In this document: positions 26,628-34,828 of the stretch, piece by piece
Position numbering within the stretch: the stretch's first letter is position 1
Layout: every line of letters starts with the position of its first letter
Assembly: GCF_040049255.1 (NCBI RefSeq)
Contig: NZ_JBDZDR010000002.1
Location: 744,001 to 808,000 of the forward strand
Direction: 5' to 3'
Origin: Pseudaminobacter sp040049255
GTDB taxonomy: Bacteria > Pseudomonadota > Alphaproteobacteria > Rhizobiales > Rhizobiaceae
DNA length: 64,000 nucleotides
Notes under the pieces: model-generated
What the model saw: the letters and a program-made list of their open reading frames with translations, nothing else
Told to the model about the DNA's origin: nothing
Databases searched by the model: none
Made by a program: the position numbers and the translations under genes

Positions 26628-27389
26628 TTGCACGACTTTTTTTCCTGGTCCGCCGCGGCTTTGCTGGGTGCGTTTTCCGCCTTCGGGTTGTTGTGCTTCA
26701 TCATTTCGCTCGGACTGCTGGAATATTTCCGAAGGCGGGCGGCAAAGGTCCCCGAAACCATCCCCGTCGCGACTTTTGTCAGCACCGTTGCCACGGCCTG
26801 GGCGCTGGCGCTTGGCTTTGCAGCGGCCGACATCTGGTCGTTCAAGGCACAGGCCGAGCAGGCCGCGAGCGAGGAGCGCTCCTGCGTCAGGCGGCTGGGG
26901 GGCATGGCAAGCGCCGACGCTCTCGACGCGCCGGCGATGATGCAGGCGCTGAAGGCCTACAAGTCTGCGGTGGAGCAATATGAGTGGCGGATGTCTTCCA
27001 ACCGCTCGCCTTCGCCCGAGGTGGACGATGCGCTGCAGAAAATTCGAGTTGCCATCATACAAATTGCCAAAAACGGCGCGCCGGGCTCGCTGATTGCCAA
27101 GATGACACAGGATTTCGACGAACTGCAGGATGCCCGAAACAAGCGCCTGGCCATCGGCAGCAGTTCGGTCAGCGACTACAAATGGTACCTGGTGCTGTTC
27201 CTGACCTTTCTGTCCATGGTCACGATAGCGTCGGTTCACGCCGATCGCCCCAGGGCGGGCCGCAATGCGTTGAGCATCTTTGCCATTGCGGCGGTGGTGA
27301 GCCTTTGGATACTTGCGGTGCATGCCCACCCCTATGCGGGGCCGACACGCATCGAATTCGAATCCGTCAGCTTCACGCTGCCCAGCTGA
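26628..27389 (+). CDS. DUF4239-like membrane protein
   Basis: A 253-residue protein with two hydrophobic segments near the N-terminus (about 8-32 and 46-65). A soluble helical middle region of about 110 residues (CVRRLGGMASADALDA through NKRLAIGSSSVSDYK) follows, then two C-terminal membrane segments (about 185-205 and 220-238). This layout and the middle helices resemble the DUF4239/bestrophin-like family, whose function is unknown. The start is TTG at 26628, supported by GGGAGG seven bases upstream; no ATG fits as well. It converges on the diguanylate cyclase gene. Confidence 0.72.
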   Translation: MHDFFSWSAAALLGAFSAFGLLCFIISLGLLEYFRRRAAKVPETIPVATFVSTVATAWALALGFAAADIWSFKAQAEQAASEERSCVRRLGGMASADALDAPAMMQALKAYKSAVEQYEWRMSSNRSPSPEVDDALQKIRVAIIQIAKNGAPGSLIAKMTQDFDELQDARNKRLAIGSSSVSDYKWYLVLFLTFLSMVTIASVHADRPRAGRNALSIFAIAAVVSLWILAVHAHPYAGPTRIEFESVSFTLPS

Positions 27390-27419
27390 CGCGCAGGAGG
27401 CGGAACGGCTTTCGACCGG

Positions 27420-28811
27420 CTATTCGCCTCCGACCTCGACACGGTTGCGACCGCCGGCCTTGGCCCGATAAAGCGCCTTGTCGGCGATGTCGACCAGATA
27501 GGCGTAGTCCGGGTGCCCGCGATGCGTCGCCACGCCAATGGATACGGTCGAGGTCAGCACGTTTCCGTCGGGCAGCTGAAGCTGATGTGCCAGGAACTGG
27601 GTGCGGATACGTTCGGCAATCTCCACGCCTCTGCTCTCGGGCGTCTCGACAAGCGCCACCAGAAACTCCTCGCCGCCATAGCGGAACACGAAGTCGCTGA
27701 GCCTCACATTGTCCATGATCACTTCCGCGATCTGGCGCAGGACGACGTCTCCGGCGGGATGCCCCCATTTGTCGTTGATCTGCTTGAAGTGATCGACATC
27801 GATCATCAGCAGCGTCAATGGCGTGGCCGATGAATTGGCGAGCGAGATTTCGCGGCTGAGGATCGAAGGCATGAAGCGCCGGTTAAGCGCCTTGGTCAGC
27901 GGATCGCGCGCGTTCTCCATGCCCGCGACGCTCTGGAACATGTCGCCCAGAAGATATTTGATCTCGTCTATGGTCTTCTGCAGCCGGCCGACCGCCTGCT
28001 GCAGCCGTTCGTCGTTGCTGGACCTTGCCTCATCGATCTTGGGCAGGAGCACGCTGTCGATCTGCTGGACAGCGTCCTCTATGCTCTCCAGCGAAGGCGA
28101 GCCCTGGAACATCATGCCAGCCCGGTGCCGGAGCCACAGCCCGAAAGCAGACTGCGAGATCCGCTCCAACGGTGCTCCCTTGGCAGCGCCGAACAGGCTG
28201 AAAAGAACTGATTGGCTCCACTCCATGAGTGCGGCGCGCTGGCTTTCGCGCTCGATGCTCACATCCTGGCCCAGCGACGCCAGTCGATACGCCTCATCCA
28301 CCTGGGCGCGCCTGGTGGTGCCGCTCACATAGGCCTGGCTCATGCGGCGGATGGCATAGTCCACGATTTCGCTGAGCAGCATCAGCGCCGTGGTCACGGT
28401 CCTCTGCTCCGCGTTCAGCTTCAGCAGACGTTCGCTGACGCCGCTCTTGAGCATGCTCGCCCCGGCCATGACCAGATGGATGGGGATCTTGATCCTGGCG
28501 TGAATCTCGCCGATCTGCTTCTGGCGCTCGTCGAACGCTTCCAGCCCGTCTTCGGGATCGACGTTCAGCAGATCCAGCAGCCAGTTCCTCAACGAATTGC
28601 TCAGGCGCTCCTGAACCACGGAATGGCTGAGGAAAGCGGACGCCTCGCTATCTTCCAGGAAGGCGCTGTAGAAGAGATCCACCAGATCCTCTGCGTGCGC
28701 GTCGATGACGAGCGACAACAGTTCGCGCGCCTCGGACCGGGCGGCAAGATCGGTCGTTTTCCAAAAGGTCAGTCCAATCCCACAATTGGGAGTCATGATG
28801 CACTCCTGCAT
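27420..28811 (-). CDS. Globin-coupled sensor diguanylate cyclase
   Basis: A 463-residue enzyme expected to make cyclic di-GMP in response to a heme-bound gas. The N-terminal protoglobin domain (about 15-170) aligns by eye with E. coli DosC: SVVQERLSNSLRNWLLDLL, and EIHARIKIPIHLVMAG with the proximal heme His at about residue 104. A distal-type Tyr occurs in LVDLFYSAF (about 48). A linker of about 130 residues leads to a GGDEF domain (about 300-463) with active-site RYGGEEF and an RLSD inhibitory I-site five residues before it. No membrane segment. Two starts, 28811 (GGAGG upstream) and 28796 (AGGAG upstream), are both plausible. Confidence 0.88.
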   Translation of the reverse strand: MQECIMTPNCGIGLTFWKTTDLAARSEARELLSLVIDAHAEDLVDLFYSAFLEDSEASAFLSHSVVQERLSNSLRNWLLDLLNVDPEDGLEAFDERQKQIGEIHARIKIPIHLVMAGASMLKSGVSERLLKLNAEQRTVTTALMLLSEIVDYAIRRMSQAYVSGTTRRAQVDEAYRLASLGQDVSIERESQRAALMEWSQSVLFSLFGAAKGAPLERISQSAFGLWLRHRAGMMFQGSPSLESIEDAVQQIDSVLLPKIDEARSSNDERLQQAVGRLQKTIDEIKYLLGDMFQSVAGMENARDPLTKALNRRFMPSILSREISLANSSATPLTLLMIDVDHFKQINDKWGHPAGDVVLRQIAEVIMDNVRLSDFVFRYGGEEFLVALVETPESRGVEIAERIRTQFLAHQLQLPDGNVLTSTVSIGVATHRGHPDYAYLVDIADKALYRAKAGGRNRVEVGGE

Positions 28812-29034
28812 ATCCGTCGCCTCCGCTAAGCTCCGGAAGCACCAAGCGCAAGAGGGCAGTACGCCGCGTGGACAGGCATGTTGGGAAGAACGATTCTGTT
28901 CGACGCGCAGCCGCACCCAAGGAGCGGCGGCAGCGCTCCGATCGCGGTCCGCGATGCCCATGGGGAGATAAATCTCCGGTGACAGCGAGTGGGCTGCTAT
29001 GAAGGGCTTTCCATGATTCTCCGTGCTGCTGCCG

Positions 29035-30834
29035 ATGACCCCCACCGCCCTCGAAATCCTCAAGACAGTCTTTGGCTATGATGCGTTCAGGGGACCGCAG
29101 GCGCGCATTGTCGAGCATGTGATTGCCGGCAATAACGCCTTCGTGCTGATGCCGACGGGCGGCGGCAAGTCGCTTTGCTACCAGGTTCCCGCGATCGTCC
29201 GTCCCGGCATGGGTCTCGTCGTTTCGCCGCTGCTGGCGCTGATGGCCGATCAGGTGACGGCTCTGCGGCAGGCAGGGGTGCGGGCTGCGGCGCTCAACTC
29301 AGATCTGTCGTTCGACGACCGCCGCGATCTGTGGCGCGACATCCGCGCCGGTGCGCTTGCCCTGCTTTATGTCGCCCCCGAAACCTTGTTGCGGCCAGAC
29401 GTGCTGGAACTGCTCGATGGAGTAAAACTGTCGCTGATCGCCATCGACGAGGCGCACTGCCTGTCGCAGTGGGGGCACGATTTCCGTCCATCCTATCGTC
29501 AGCTCGACGCGGTCGTGGCGCGCTTTGCGGGCACCCCGCGCATGGCGCTCACGGCCACGGCGGACGAGCCGACGCGCGCGGAAATCCTGTCGCATCTCAC
29601 TATTGCCGAGACAGACGCCTTCATCGCCGGGTTCGACCGGCCCAACATTCGCTACGCCATCGAGGAAAAGGACAATCCGCGCGCGCAGCTCAAGGAGTTT
29701 CTCAAGCGCTACGAGGGCGAGAGCGGTATCGTCTATTGCCTGTCGAAACGCCGGACCGAGGAAACCGCCGCCTGGCTTCAGAGCCTCGGCTACGATGCGC
29801 TCGCCTATCACGCCGGCATGGACAAGGCGGCGCGCGAGGCCAACCAGATGCGCTTCCAGCATGGCGAGGCGGTCATCATGGTCGCTACCGTCGCCTTCGG
29901 CATGGGCATCGACAAGCCGGACGTGCGCTTCGTCGCCCATATCGACCTGCCGGGCAGCATCGAGGCCTATTATCAGGAGACCGGTCGCGCTGGGCGCGAC
30001 GGCCTGCCGTCCGATACGCTGATGCTCTACGGCTACGAGGACATCGCGCTACGCAGCCGCTTCATCGAGGAGTCGGAGGCGCCCGACCAGCGCAAGCGCA
30101 TGGAGCGGCACAAACTCGACGCGCTGCTGGGACTGGCCGAGACGGCTGGCTGCCGCCGACAGGTTCTGCTGTCCTATTTCGGCGACCATTGCGAACCGTG
30201 CGGCAATTGCGACACCTGCGCGGAGCCGCCAAGACTGTTCGACGGCACCATCGCGGCGCAAAAGGCACTGTCGTGCATCTACCGCACCGGCGAGCGTTTC
30301 GGGCAAGCCTATATTGTCGACGTGCTGCTGGGCGTGGAAAACGAGCGCATCGCCCAGTTCGGCCATGACCGCATCTCCACCTTCGGCATCGGCACCGAGC
30401 ACGACAATCGCACATGGCGGGCGATCCTGCGGCAGCTGATCGCCCTACGGCTCATCGACGTCGACCTCGCCGGCCATGGCGGCCTGTCGATCGCGCCCGC
30501 CGGCCGCGACTTCCTGCGCGACAAGCCGACGCTGATGCTGCGCGTGCCGGCGCCAACGCGCGCCAAACGCGGCAAGGTCGCGCGCAGCACGGCGCAGTCT
30601 GCCGTTCCCGACGCAGACCATGACCTGTTCCAGGCGCTGCGGCGCAAGCGCACGGAAATGGCGCGCACGCAGAACGTGCCACCTTATGTGATTTTCCATG
30701 ACAAGACCCTGATCGAGCTGGCGGCGGCGCGCCCCGCGTCGCGCGCCGAGATGGCGAACGTGCCCGGTGTCGGCGAAGCCAAGCTCGACCGCTACGGCCC
30801 CGCCTTCCTCGCGGTGATCGCCGAGCACGCATGA
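29035..30834 (+). CDS. recQ: ATP-dependent DNA helicase RecQ
   Basis: Superfamily 2 3'-5' helicase of recombination and replication-fork repair. The 599-residue protein begins MTPTALEILKTVFGYDAFRG. Motifs in order are Walker A MPTGGGKSLCYQVPA (about 44-58), DEAH box IAIDEAHCLSQWGHDFRPSYRQL (about 140-162), LTATADEPT, and motif VI YYQETGRAGRDG. The RQC zinc cysteines lie in CRRQVLLSYFGDHCEPCGNCDTC, and a C-terminal HRDC domain covers about 520-590 (IFHDKTLIELA, VPGVGEAKLDRYG). The ATG at 29035 fits the family better than the GTG at 29023. The full-length three-domain architecture is intact. Confidence 0.96.
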   Translation: MTPTALEILKTVFGYDAFRGPQARIVEHVIAGNNAFVLMPTGGGKSLCYQVPAIVRPGMGLVVSPLLALMADQVTALRQAGVRAAALNSDLSFDDRRDLWRDIRAGALALLYVAPETLLRPDVLELLDGVKLSLIAIDEAHCLSQWGHDFRPSYRQLDAVVARFAGTPRMALTATADEPTRAEILSHLTIAETDAFIAGFDRPNIRYAIEEKDNPRAQLKEFLKRYEGESGIVYCLSKRRTEETAAWLQSLGYDALAYHAGMDKAAREANQMRFQHGEAVIMVATVAFGMGIDKPDVRFVAHIDLPGSIEAYYQETGRAGRDGLPSDTLMLYGYEDIALRSRFIEESEAPDQRKRMERHKLDALLGLAETAGCRRQVLLSYFGDHCEPCGNCDTCAEPPRLFDGTIAAQKALSCIYRTGERFGQAYIVDVLLGVENERIAQFGHDRISTFGIGTEHDNRTWRAILRQLIALRLIDVDLAGHGGLSIAPAGRDFLRDKPTLMLRVPAPTRAKRGKVARSTAQSAVPDADHDLFQALRRKRTEMARTQNVPPYVIFHDKTLIELAAARPASRAEMANVPGVGEAKLDRYGPAFLAVIAEHA

Positions 30835-30887
30835 CGAGGCGGCGGCGAGGGTGGTCCACGAGTTGTCCCCGAGATTGCGTCGCCCCA

Positions 30888-32438
30888 TCAGTTAGGCTTC
30901 ATCGTCGCTGCTGATTGCTGGCTCCAGGCGAATGGCACCAGCAAGACGCCCAGCGATGCGAACGCTGCCAGCATCGTCCATGCATCGTTGACGCTCCAGA
31001 CGAACGCCGCCTTTTCGATCAATGGCCGCACGAAGGCTTCGGCGTCGGGCGTTATCGGACCGGATAGTGCTGCGGCCAACAATGCGGGGTCTAGTCCGAT
31101 TGCCTCGGCGGCGCTGCTATCCCCAGCCAGGAGCCGGGACAGAAGGGCGTCCGCGTGACCGCTGGTTCGTCCGTAGAGAACCGTGTCGGTCAAGGCGATG
31201 CCAATCGCGCCGCCCAGGTTTCGCATCAGATTGAAGAGACCGCTTGCATCCGGCACGTCCGGCTCGGGCAGCCGCCCCAACGCCAGGCGGGTCGGCGGCA
31301 GCAGGCAAAACATGATTGCGACGCCGCGCAGGATCTGCGGCCAGAACATTTCACTGAAGTCTGTGTTGCGCGTCTCGAACATGCTTAGCCCCAGTCCAAG
31401 TGCAAACAGTCCGAAGCCAAAAGCGGTCAGCAATCGTGGATCGAGACGTCGCTCCAGCGCGACGGCGAGGGGTGCCGTGGCGAGTTGCGCAGCACCGGTC
31501 ACCAACATGGTCAAGCCGATTTGCAGGGCATCGTGCCCGCGGACGAAAGCAAGGAAGACCGGCATGAGATACACGGAGCCGAACAGGCCGACACCCAGGA
31601 AAAAACTCAACATGCACCCGATTGCAAACGAGCGGTCCCTGAAAAACGATAGCTGCACAATCGGATGGCTGGCCCGCAAGGTTCTCCAGACAAAGAGGCC
31701 GCCGCTGAGAACGCAAAGGGAAAACAGGCCAATGCAGATCGGAGAAAGCCACCCTTCGTGTGGCGATTGTTTCAGTCCGATCATGAGGCTTGCGAGCGCA
31801 ACCGCCATCAAAACCAACGACAAGCCATCCAATGCCTTGCTCTCGCCGAACTTCGTCTTGTGTCGAGGCAACAGAGAGGGCGTGGCCGAACTGGCAATCA
31901 GCCCCGGAACGACGTTGATGAGAAACAGCCAGTGCCAGGAGTAGGTTTGCGTGATCCAGCCGCCAACGACGGGCCCGACCGTCGGTGCGAGCACGGCCAT
32001 GATGCCGGCCAACGTCGTCGCAACCCCTTGATCTCGCGATGGGAACAGGATGAATACCGCGGCGAACACCGCCGGGATCAGCGTTCCGCCGGCGAACCCC
32101 TGCACTATGCGAAACGAAACAAGCGTCCAGAAACTGTTGCTTGCAGCGCAGCCGATGGACGCAAGTGTGAAAAGCGCAATGGCGGCGGTGAATAGCCAGC
32201 GCATCGTCAGCGTGCGCGTAAGCCAGCCGGTCAGTGGAATGGCGATGATCTCGGCGATCAGATATGCGGTCTGGATCCAGCTCATCAACTCGGGATCAAT
32301 TGCGAGAGCCTTCTGAATCGCTGGCAAGGACGTCGCCACGACCTGGATGTCGAGAATTGCCATGAACATGCCAAGGCACATCAGGCAGAAGCCGATCCAT
32401 GTCCTGGCGTCTGTGAGAGACGATTCGGTACGCATCAT
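30888..32438 (-). CDS. DHA2-type MFS drug exporter beside the type III PKS
   Basis: A 516-residue major facilitator of the 14-helix DHA2 (EmrB/QacA) family. Motifs include the first helix with FMAILDIQVVATSLPAIQ, the loop TGWLTRTLTMRWLF, and motif C-like GIMAVLAPTVGPVVGGWI. Such proteins use proton motive force to export drugs or metabolites, often with a membrane fusion partner, but none is adjacent here. It follows the PKS and methyltransferase genes on the same strand (144 bases after the latter), suggesting export of the polyketide. The start MMRTESSLTDART at 32438 has GAAGG eight bases upstream; a longer reading with a polar leader is less likely. Confidence 0.88.
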   Translation of the reverse strand: MMRTESSLTDARTWIGFCLMCLGMFMAILDIQVVATSLPAIQKALAIDPELMSWIQTAYLIAEIIAIPLTGWLTRTLTMRWLFTAAIALFTLASIGCAASNSFWTLVSFRIVQGFAGGTLIPAVFAAVFILFPSRDQGVATTLAGIMAVLAPTVGPVVGGWITQTYSWHWLFLINVVPGLIASSATPSLLPRHKTKFGESKALDGLSLVLMAVALASLMIGLKQSPHEGWLSPICIGLFSLCVLSGGLFVWRTLRASHPIVQLSFFRDRSFAIGCMLSFFLGVGLFGSVYLMPVFLAFVRGHDALQIGLTMLVTGAAQLATAPLAVALERRLDPRLLTAFGFGLFALGLGLSMFETRNTDFSEMFWPQILRGVAIMFCLLPPTRLALGRLPEPDVPDASGLFNLMRNLGGAIGIALTDTVLYGRTSGHADALLSRLLAGDSSAAEAIGLDPALLAAALSGPITPDAEAFVRPLIEKAAFVWSVNDAWTMLAAFASLGVLLVPFAWSQQSAATMKPN

Positions 32439-32582
32439 CGCGATGGCCTTCTGCTCCCTTTCGGGAACGCCGACCGTTCCTATCGGCGTGAAGACGTTGA
32501 GGAATTCTCGGGACACGTCGTGATGCCATCCGCAAGCCATTGCGCTATCGGCCGGCCCGCCGCAGATGACGGCAGTCTCAGG

Positions 32583-33320
32583 TCATCGCAGCCGTCCGAT
32601 GACAAAACGGAACATGAACCACCGCAACTGCACCGCATCGCGCGCAATGTTGGCTTCGTCCAATCGCGCCAGCCATTCGGCTCGCGTCAGCGAACGCGTC
32701 ACCGAAATGAGGCCGTCATCAATCGCTATCGGATGCAGCCGCGTCAGCTTGCCCATGAGGCCGATGAAGTGGAACGGCACGGGGTGACGTTGGAGATCAT
32801 AGGTCAGCCAGCCTTTGCGTGCCGTCGCCTCCATCCATCGCAGAAATCTAACGATCAGGTCGTCCGACATATGATGGGTGAGCAGGCTGCTGACGACGAA
32901 GTCGATGGGTGCGGTCGGTACGTAGTCAAAAATGTCCGTCACGCGATAATCGATCTCGTCGGCCTCATCGGTTGCGGCTCGTGCAATGCGGACGATTTCG
33001 CGGCTGCGATCGATCCCGATCAGCCTGATCGTCAAACCGCGCTTGCGCGTCCAGCGCCGGATGGTTCGCAGCAGATCGCCGTCGCCGCAGCCGACATCCA
33101 GGAGGTTCAGCGGGGTTTCCGTCGTCGCGTTTTTGGTAGCGCGACGCAACCAGGCGATCACCGGCCAATGTCCGAGCATCGCCCTGTTGAAGCTGGCGAT
33201 ATCGCGTATCACCAGCGCCAGCTCCTCGGGGCTCGTATCGGCGCGATCGAGCCATTCGGTTTCGGCGCTGCGCTGAGACAGATCGCGCCCAGCCGCTTGC
33301 GTGGTTGCGGGTGCGATCAT
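32583..33320 (-). CDS. Class I SAM methyltransferase of the type III PKS cluster
   Basis: A 245-residue SAM-dependent methyltransferase. The cofactor motif I is LNLLDVGCGDGDLL (about 71-84), with acidic motif II in LIGIDRS (about 97-103) and YRVTDIFDYVPTAPIDFVVSS (about 120-140). The N-terminal helical region ASFNRAMLGHWPVIAWLRR is typical of small-molecule methyltransferases linked to bacterial type III PKS. Its start overlaps the synthase stop by four bases (ATGA), so the pair is translationally coupled and it probably methylates the synthase product. Whether it acts on O, C or a carboxylate is not determinable. Confidence 0.9.
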   Translation of the reverse strand: MIAPATTQAAGRDLSQRSAETEWLDRADTSPEELALVIRDIASFNRAMLGHWPVIAWLRRATKNATTETPLNLLDVGCGDGDLLRTIRRWTRKRGLTIRLIGIDRSREIVRIARAATDEADEIDYRVTDIFDYVPTAPIDFVVSSLLTHHMSDDLIVRFLRWMEATARKGWLTYDLQRHPVPFHFIGLMGKLTRLHPIAIDDGLISVTRSLTRAEWLARLDEANIARDAVQLRWFMFRFVIGRLR

Positions 33321-34390
33321 GGCGCAGTGTGGAACAGCAGGGTTTCCGCGATCAGTCCCGGTCCGAACGACATCGCGCAACCGGTACGACCGCGCATCCC
33401 CGAGCCCAACAGCCTCTCGATTACAAACATGACGGTCGCGGACGACATGTTGCCGTAGCGTCTCAAAATCTCGCGCGACGCCGCCAGCGCCGCTGGCCCA
33501 AGTTCGAAAGCGCGCTCGACCGCGTCGAGCACGGTGCGGCCTCCGGGGTGCACGGCCCACAGATCGATCGATGTGGCGGCCGCTCCAGCAAGTACCTCGC
33601 GCCCGTGCTCCTGCAAGCCATCATGGATCGCGCCTGGAACACGTCCCGACAGTGTCATGTCGAAACCGGAATCCCGGATGCTCCAGGTAATCAGCTCGCG
33701 GGTGCCGGGCACCAGCAGCGCGTGGAAGCTGTCGAGTGCCACGCCCGCCGGTTCCGAGCTCACGACACATGCTGCGCAGCCGTCGCCGAACAGAAGAAAC
33801 AGGAGCATCTGCTCAAGGTCGGTCGTGTCCTTCAGATGCAGGGTGCACAGCTCAAGGTTGACGACAAGCACTCGGGCGGAGGCTTCCGAGCGAACGATGT
33901 GACGGGCCAGCTTGAGCGCGTTTATGGCCGCATGGCAGCCCATAAATCCGACCATGGTGCGTTCGACCGTGCTTGGAAGTCCGCAGCGCTCGATGAGTTC
34001 GAAATCGAGGCCGGGCGCAGAAAAACCGGTACAACATGTCACCACGAGATGCGTGATGCGGTCTCGTTCCGGTCCGAGCTGCAAGGTGTCGACGGCCTTT
34101 TGGGCCAGGACCGGCGCGTCTTTCTCGAACTTCAGCATTCGCGCTGTGGTGTCGGGAAAATCACCACGCAGATAGAAGCCTTCGGCATCGACGCAGTCGC
34201 CCTCCGGCAGATTGCTCGGCGCAAGGTGGGAGTATCTATGCTCGATCCCACACTTGTCGGCCATGCGCTGGAACAGCAGCGAGTTGCGCCGGTCATCATG
34301 AAGCATTGACTGCGCGAAGCGGCGGAAGGGTTCGTGAATGTCGTAGGGTGGCACTGCCGTGGCGACGCGATTTATGTAGGCAGTTTGCAT
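33317..34390 (-). CDS. Type III polyketide synthase
   Basis: A 357-residue chalcone/stilbene-synthase-like enzyme that extends an acyl-CoA starter with malonyl-CoA and cyclises it. The catalytic triad is complete: Cys152 in VGFMGCHAAINAL, His281 in AVHPGGRTVLDA and Asn314 in RYGNMSSAT. The C-terminal GFGPG-type loop reads SFGPG (341-345). Bacterial homologues make alkylpyrones, alkylresorcinols or phloroglucinols, and the starter and ring type cannot be read from sequence. Coupled to the downstream methyltransferase and followed by an MFS exporter. A palindrome GGGGTACCCC sits 44 bases upstream of the ATG. Confidence 0.94.
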   Translation of the reverse strand: MQTAYINRVATAVPPYDIHEPFRRFAQSMLHDDRRNSLLFQRMADKCGIEHRYSHLAPSNLPEGDCVDAEGFYLRGDFPDTTARMLKFEKDAPVLAQKAVDTLQLGPERDRITHLVVTCCTGFSAPGLDFELIERCGLPSTVERTMVGFMGCHAAINALKLARHIVRSEASARVLVVNLELCTLHLKDTTDLEQMLLFLLFGDGCAACVVSSEPAGVALDSFHALLVPGTRELITWSIRDSGFDMTLSGRVPGAIHDGLQEHGREVLAGAAATSIDLWAVHPGGRTVLDAVERAFELGPAALAASREILRRYGNMSSATVMFVIERLLGSGMRGRTGCAMSFGPGLIAETLLFHTAP

Positions 34391-34828
34391 CGGAATGCTT
34401 TCCGGCGGCGCGCGGCGTTGACCACCACGAGCATGGGGTACCCCTCAGAGAGAACGCTCGCCGAGCCCGAATTACAACGGCCGCGCGCTGCCACCGGAGT
34501 CAACACTGTGTGAAGGCTCGCGCCGGCGTGGTAGCCCCGCGCCGGTCGGAAAACGCCCGCCGTGGCTCGAGAGGCTGTCATCCGACGTTCGTTGCAGGTT
34601 TCGAGGCGCGAAGCACGTCGGCTCGGCCGCACCGGAAAGCCGGCCGAGGGGGCGGGTGCCGGCGGTTCGAAGCCTGAAGCGGGAGCAGCAAAAAGACGCG
34701 CGGCGCCATTTGGCGGAAAACATCAAGACCGGGCCAATAATGCCAAATGTTCCTCAACTCCCTGAAAGGCGAACTGCAAGGGTGGATTTGTTGTGATACT
34801 CTCGATGAGCTCGGGGAGTATGCTGACA
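34391..34828. other. Divergent control region between the PKS and the LAL regulator
   Basis: This 438-base gap separates two divergent genes and must contain both promoters. On the synthase side a GGGGTACCCC palindrome occurs, and a TGTAAT -10-like hexamer (34476-34471) has a TTGACT 21 bases upstream, too wide for a standard promoter. On the regulator side GGGGAG (about 34813-34818) lies ten bases before the chosen ATG. No small gene with a convincing ribosome site was seen. Confidence 0.5.
34435..34444. promoter_or_regulatory. GGGGTACCCC palindrome upstream of the PKS
   Basis: A perfect 10-bp palindrome 44 bases before the polyketide synthase ATG, in the context CATGGGGTACCCCTC. A related inverted repeat ATGGGT-N6-ACCCAT lies at 37525-37542, upstream of the exported protein behind the regulator. 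Both share ATGGG and GTACCC halves, so they may bind the same regulator, plausibly the divergent LuxR-type protein. This is inference from two sites only. Confidence 0.4.

Noticed and set aside
34391..34500. TTGACT and TGTAAT upstream of the PKS as a promoter
   Set aside because: The spacer is 21 bases, outside the functional range for a standard sigma-70 promoter, so no promoter was called.
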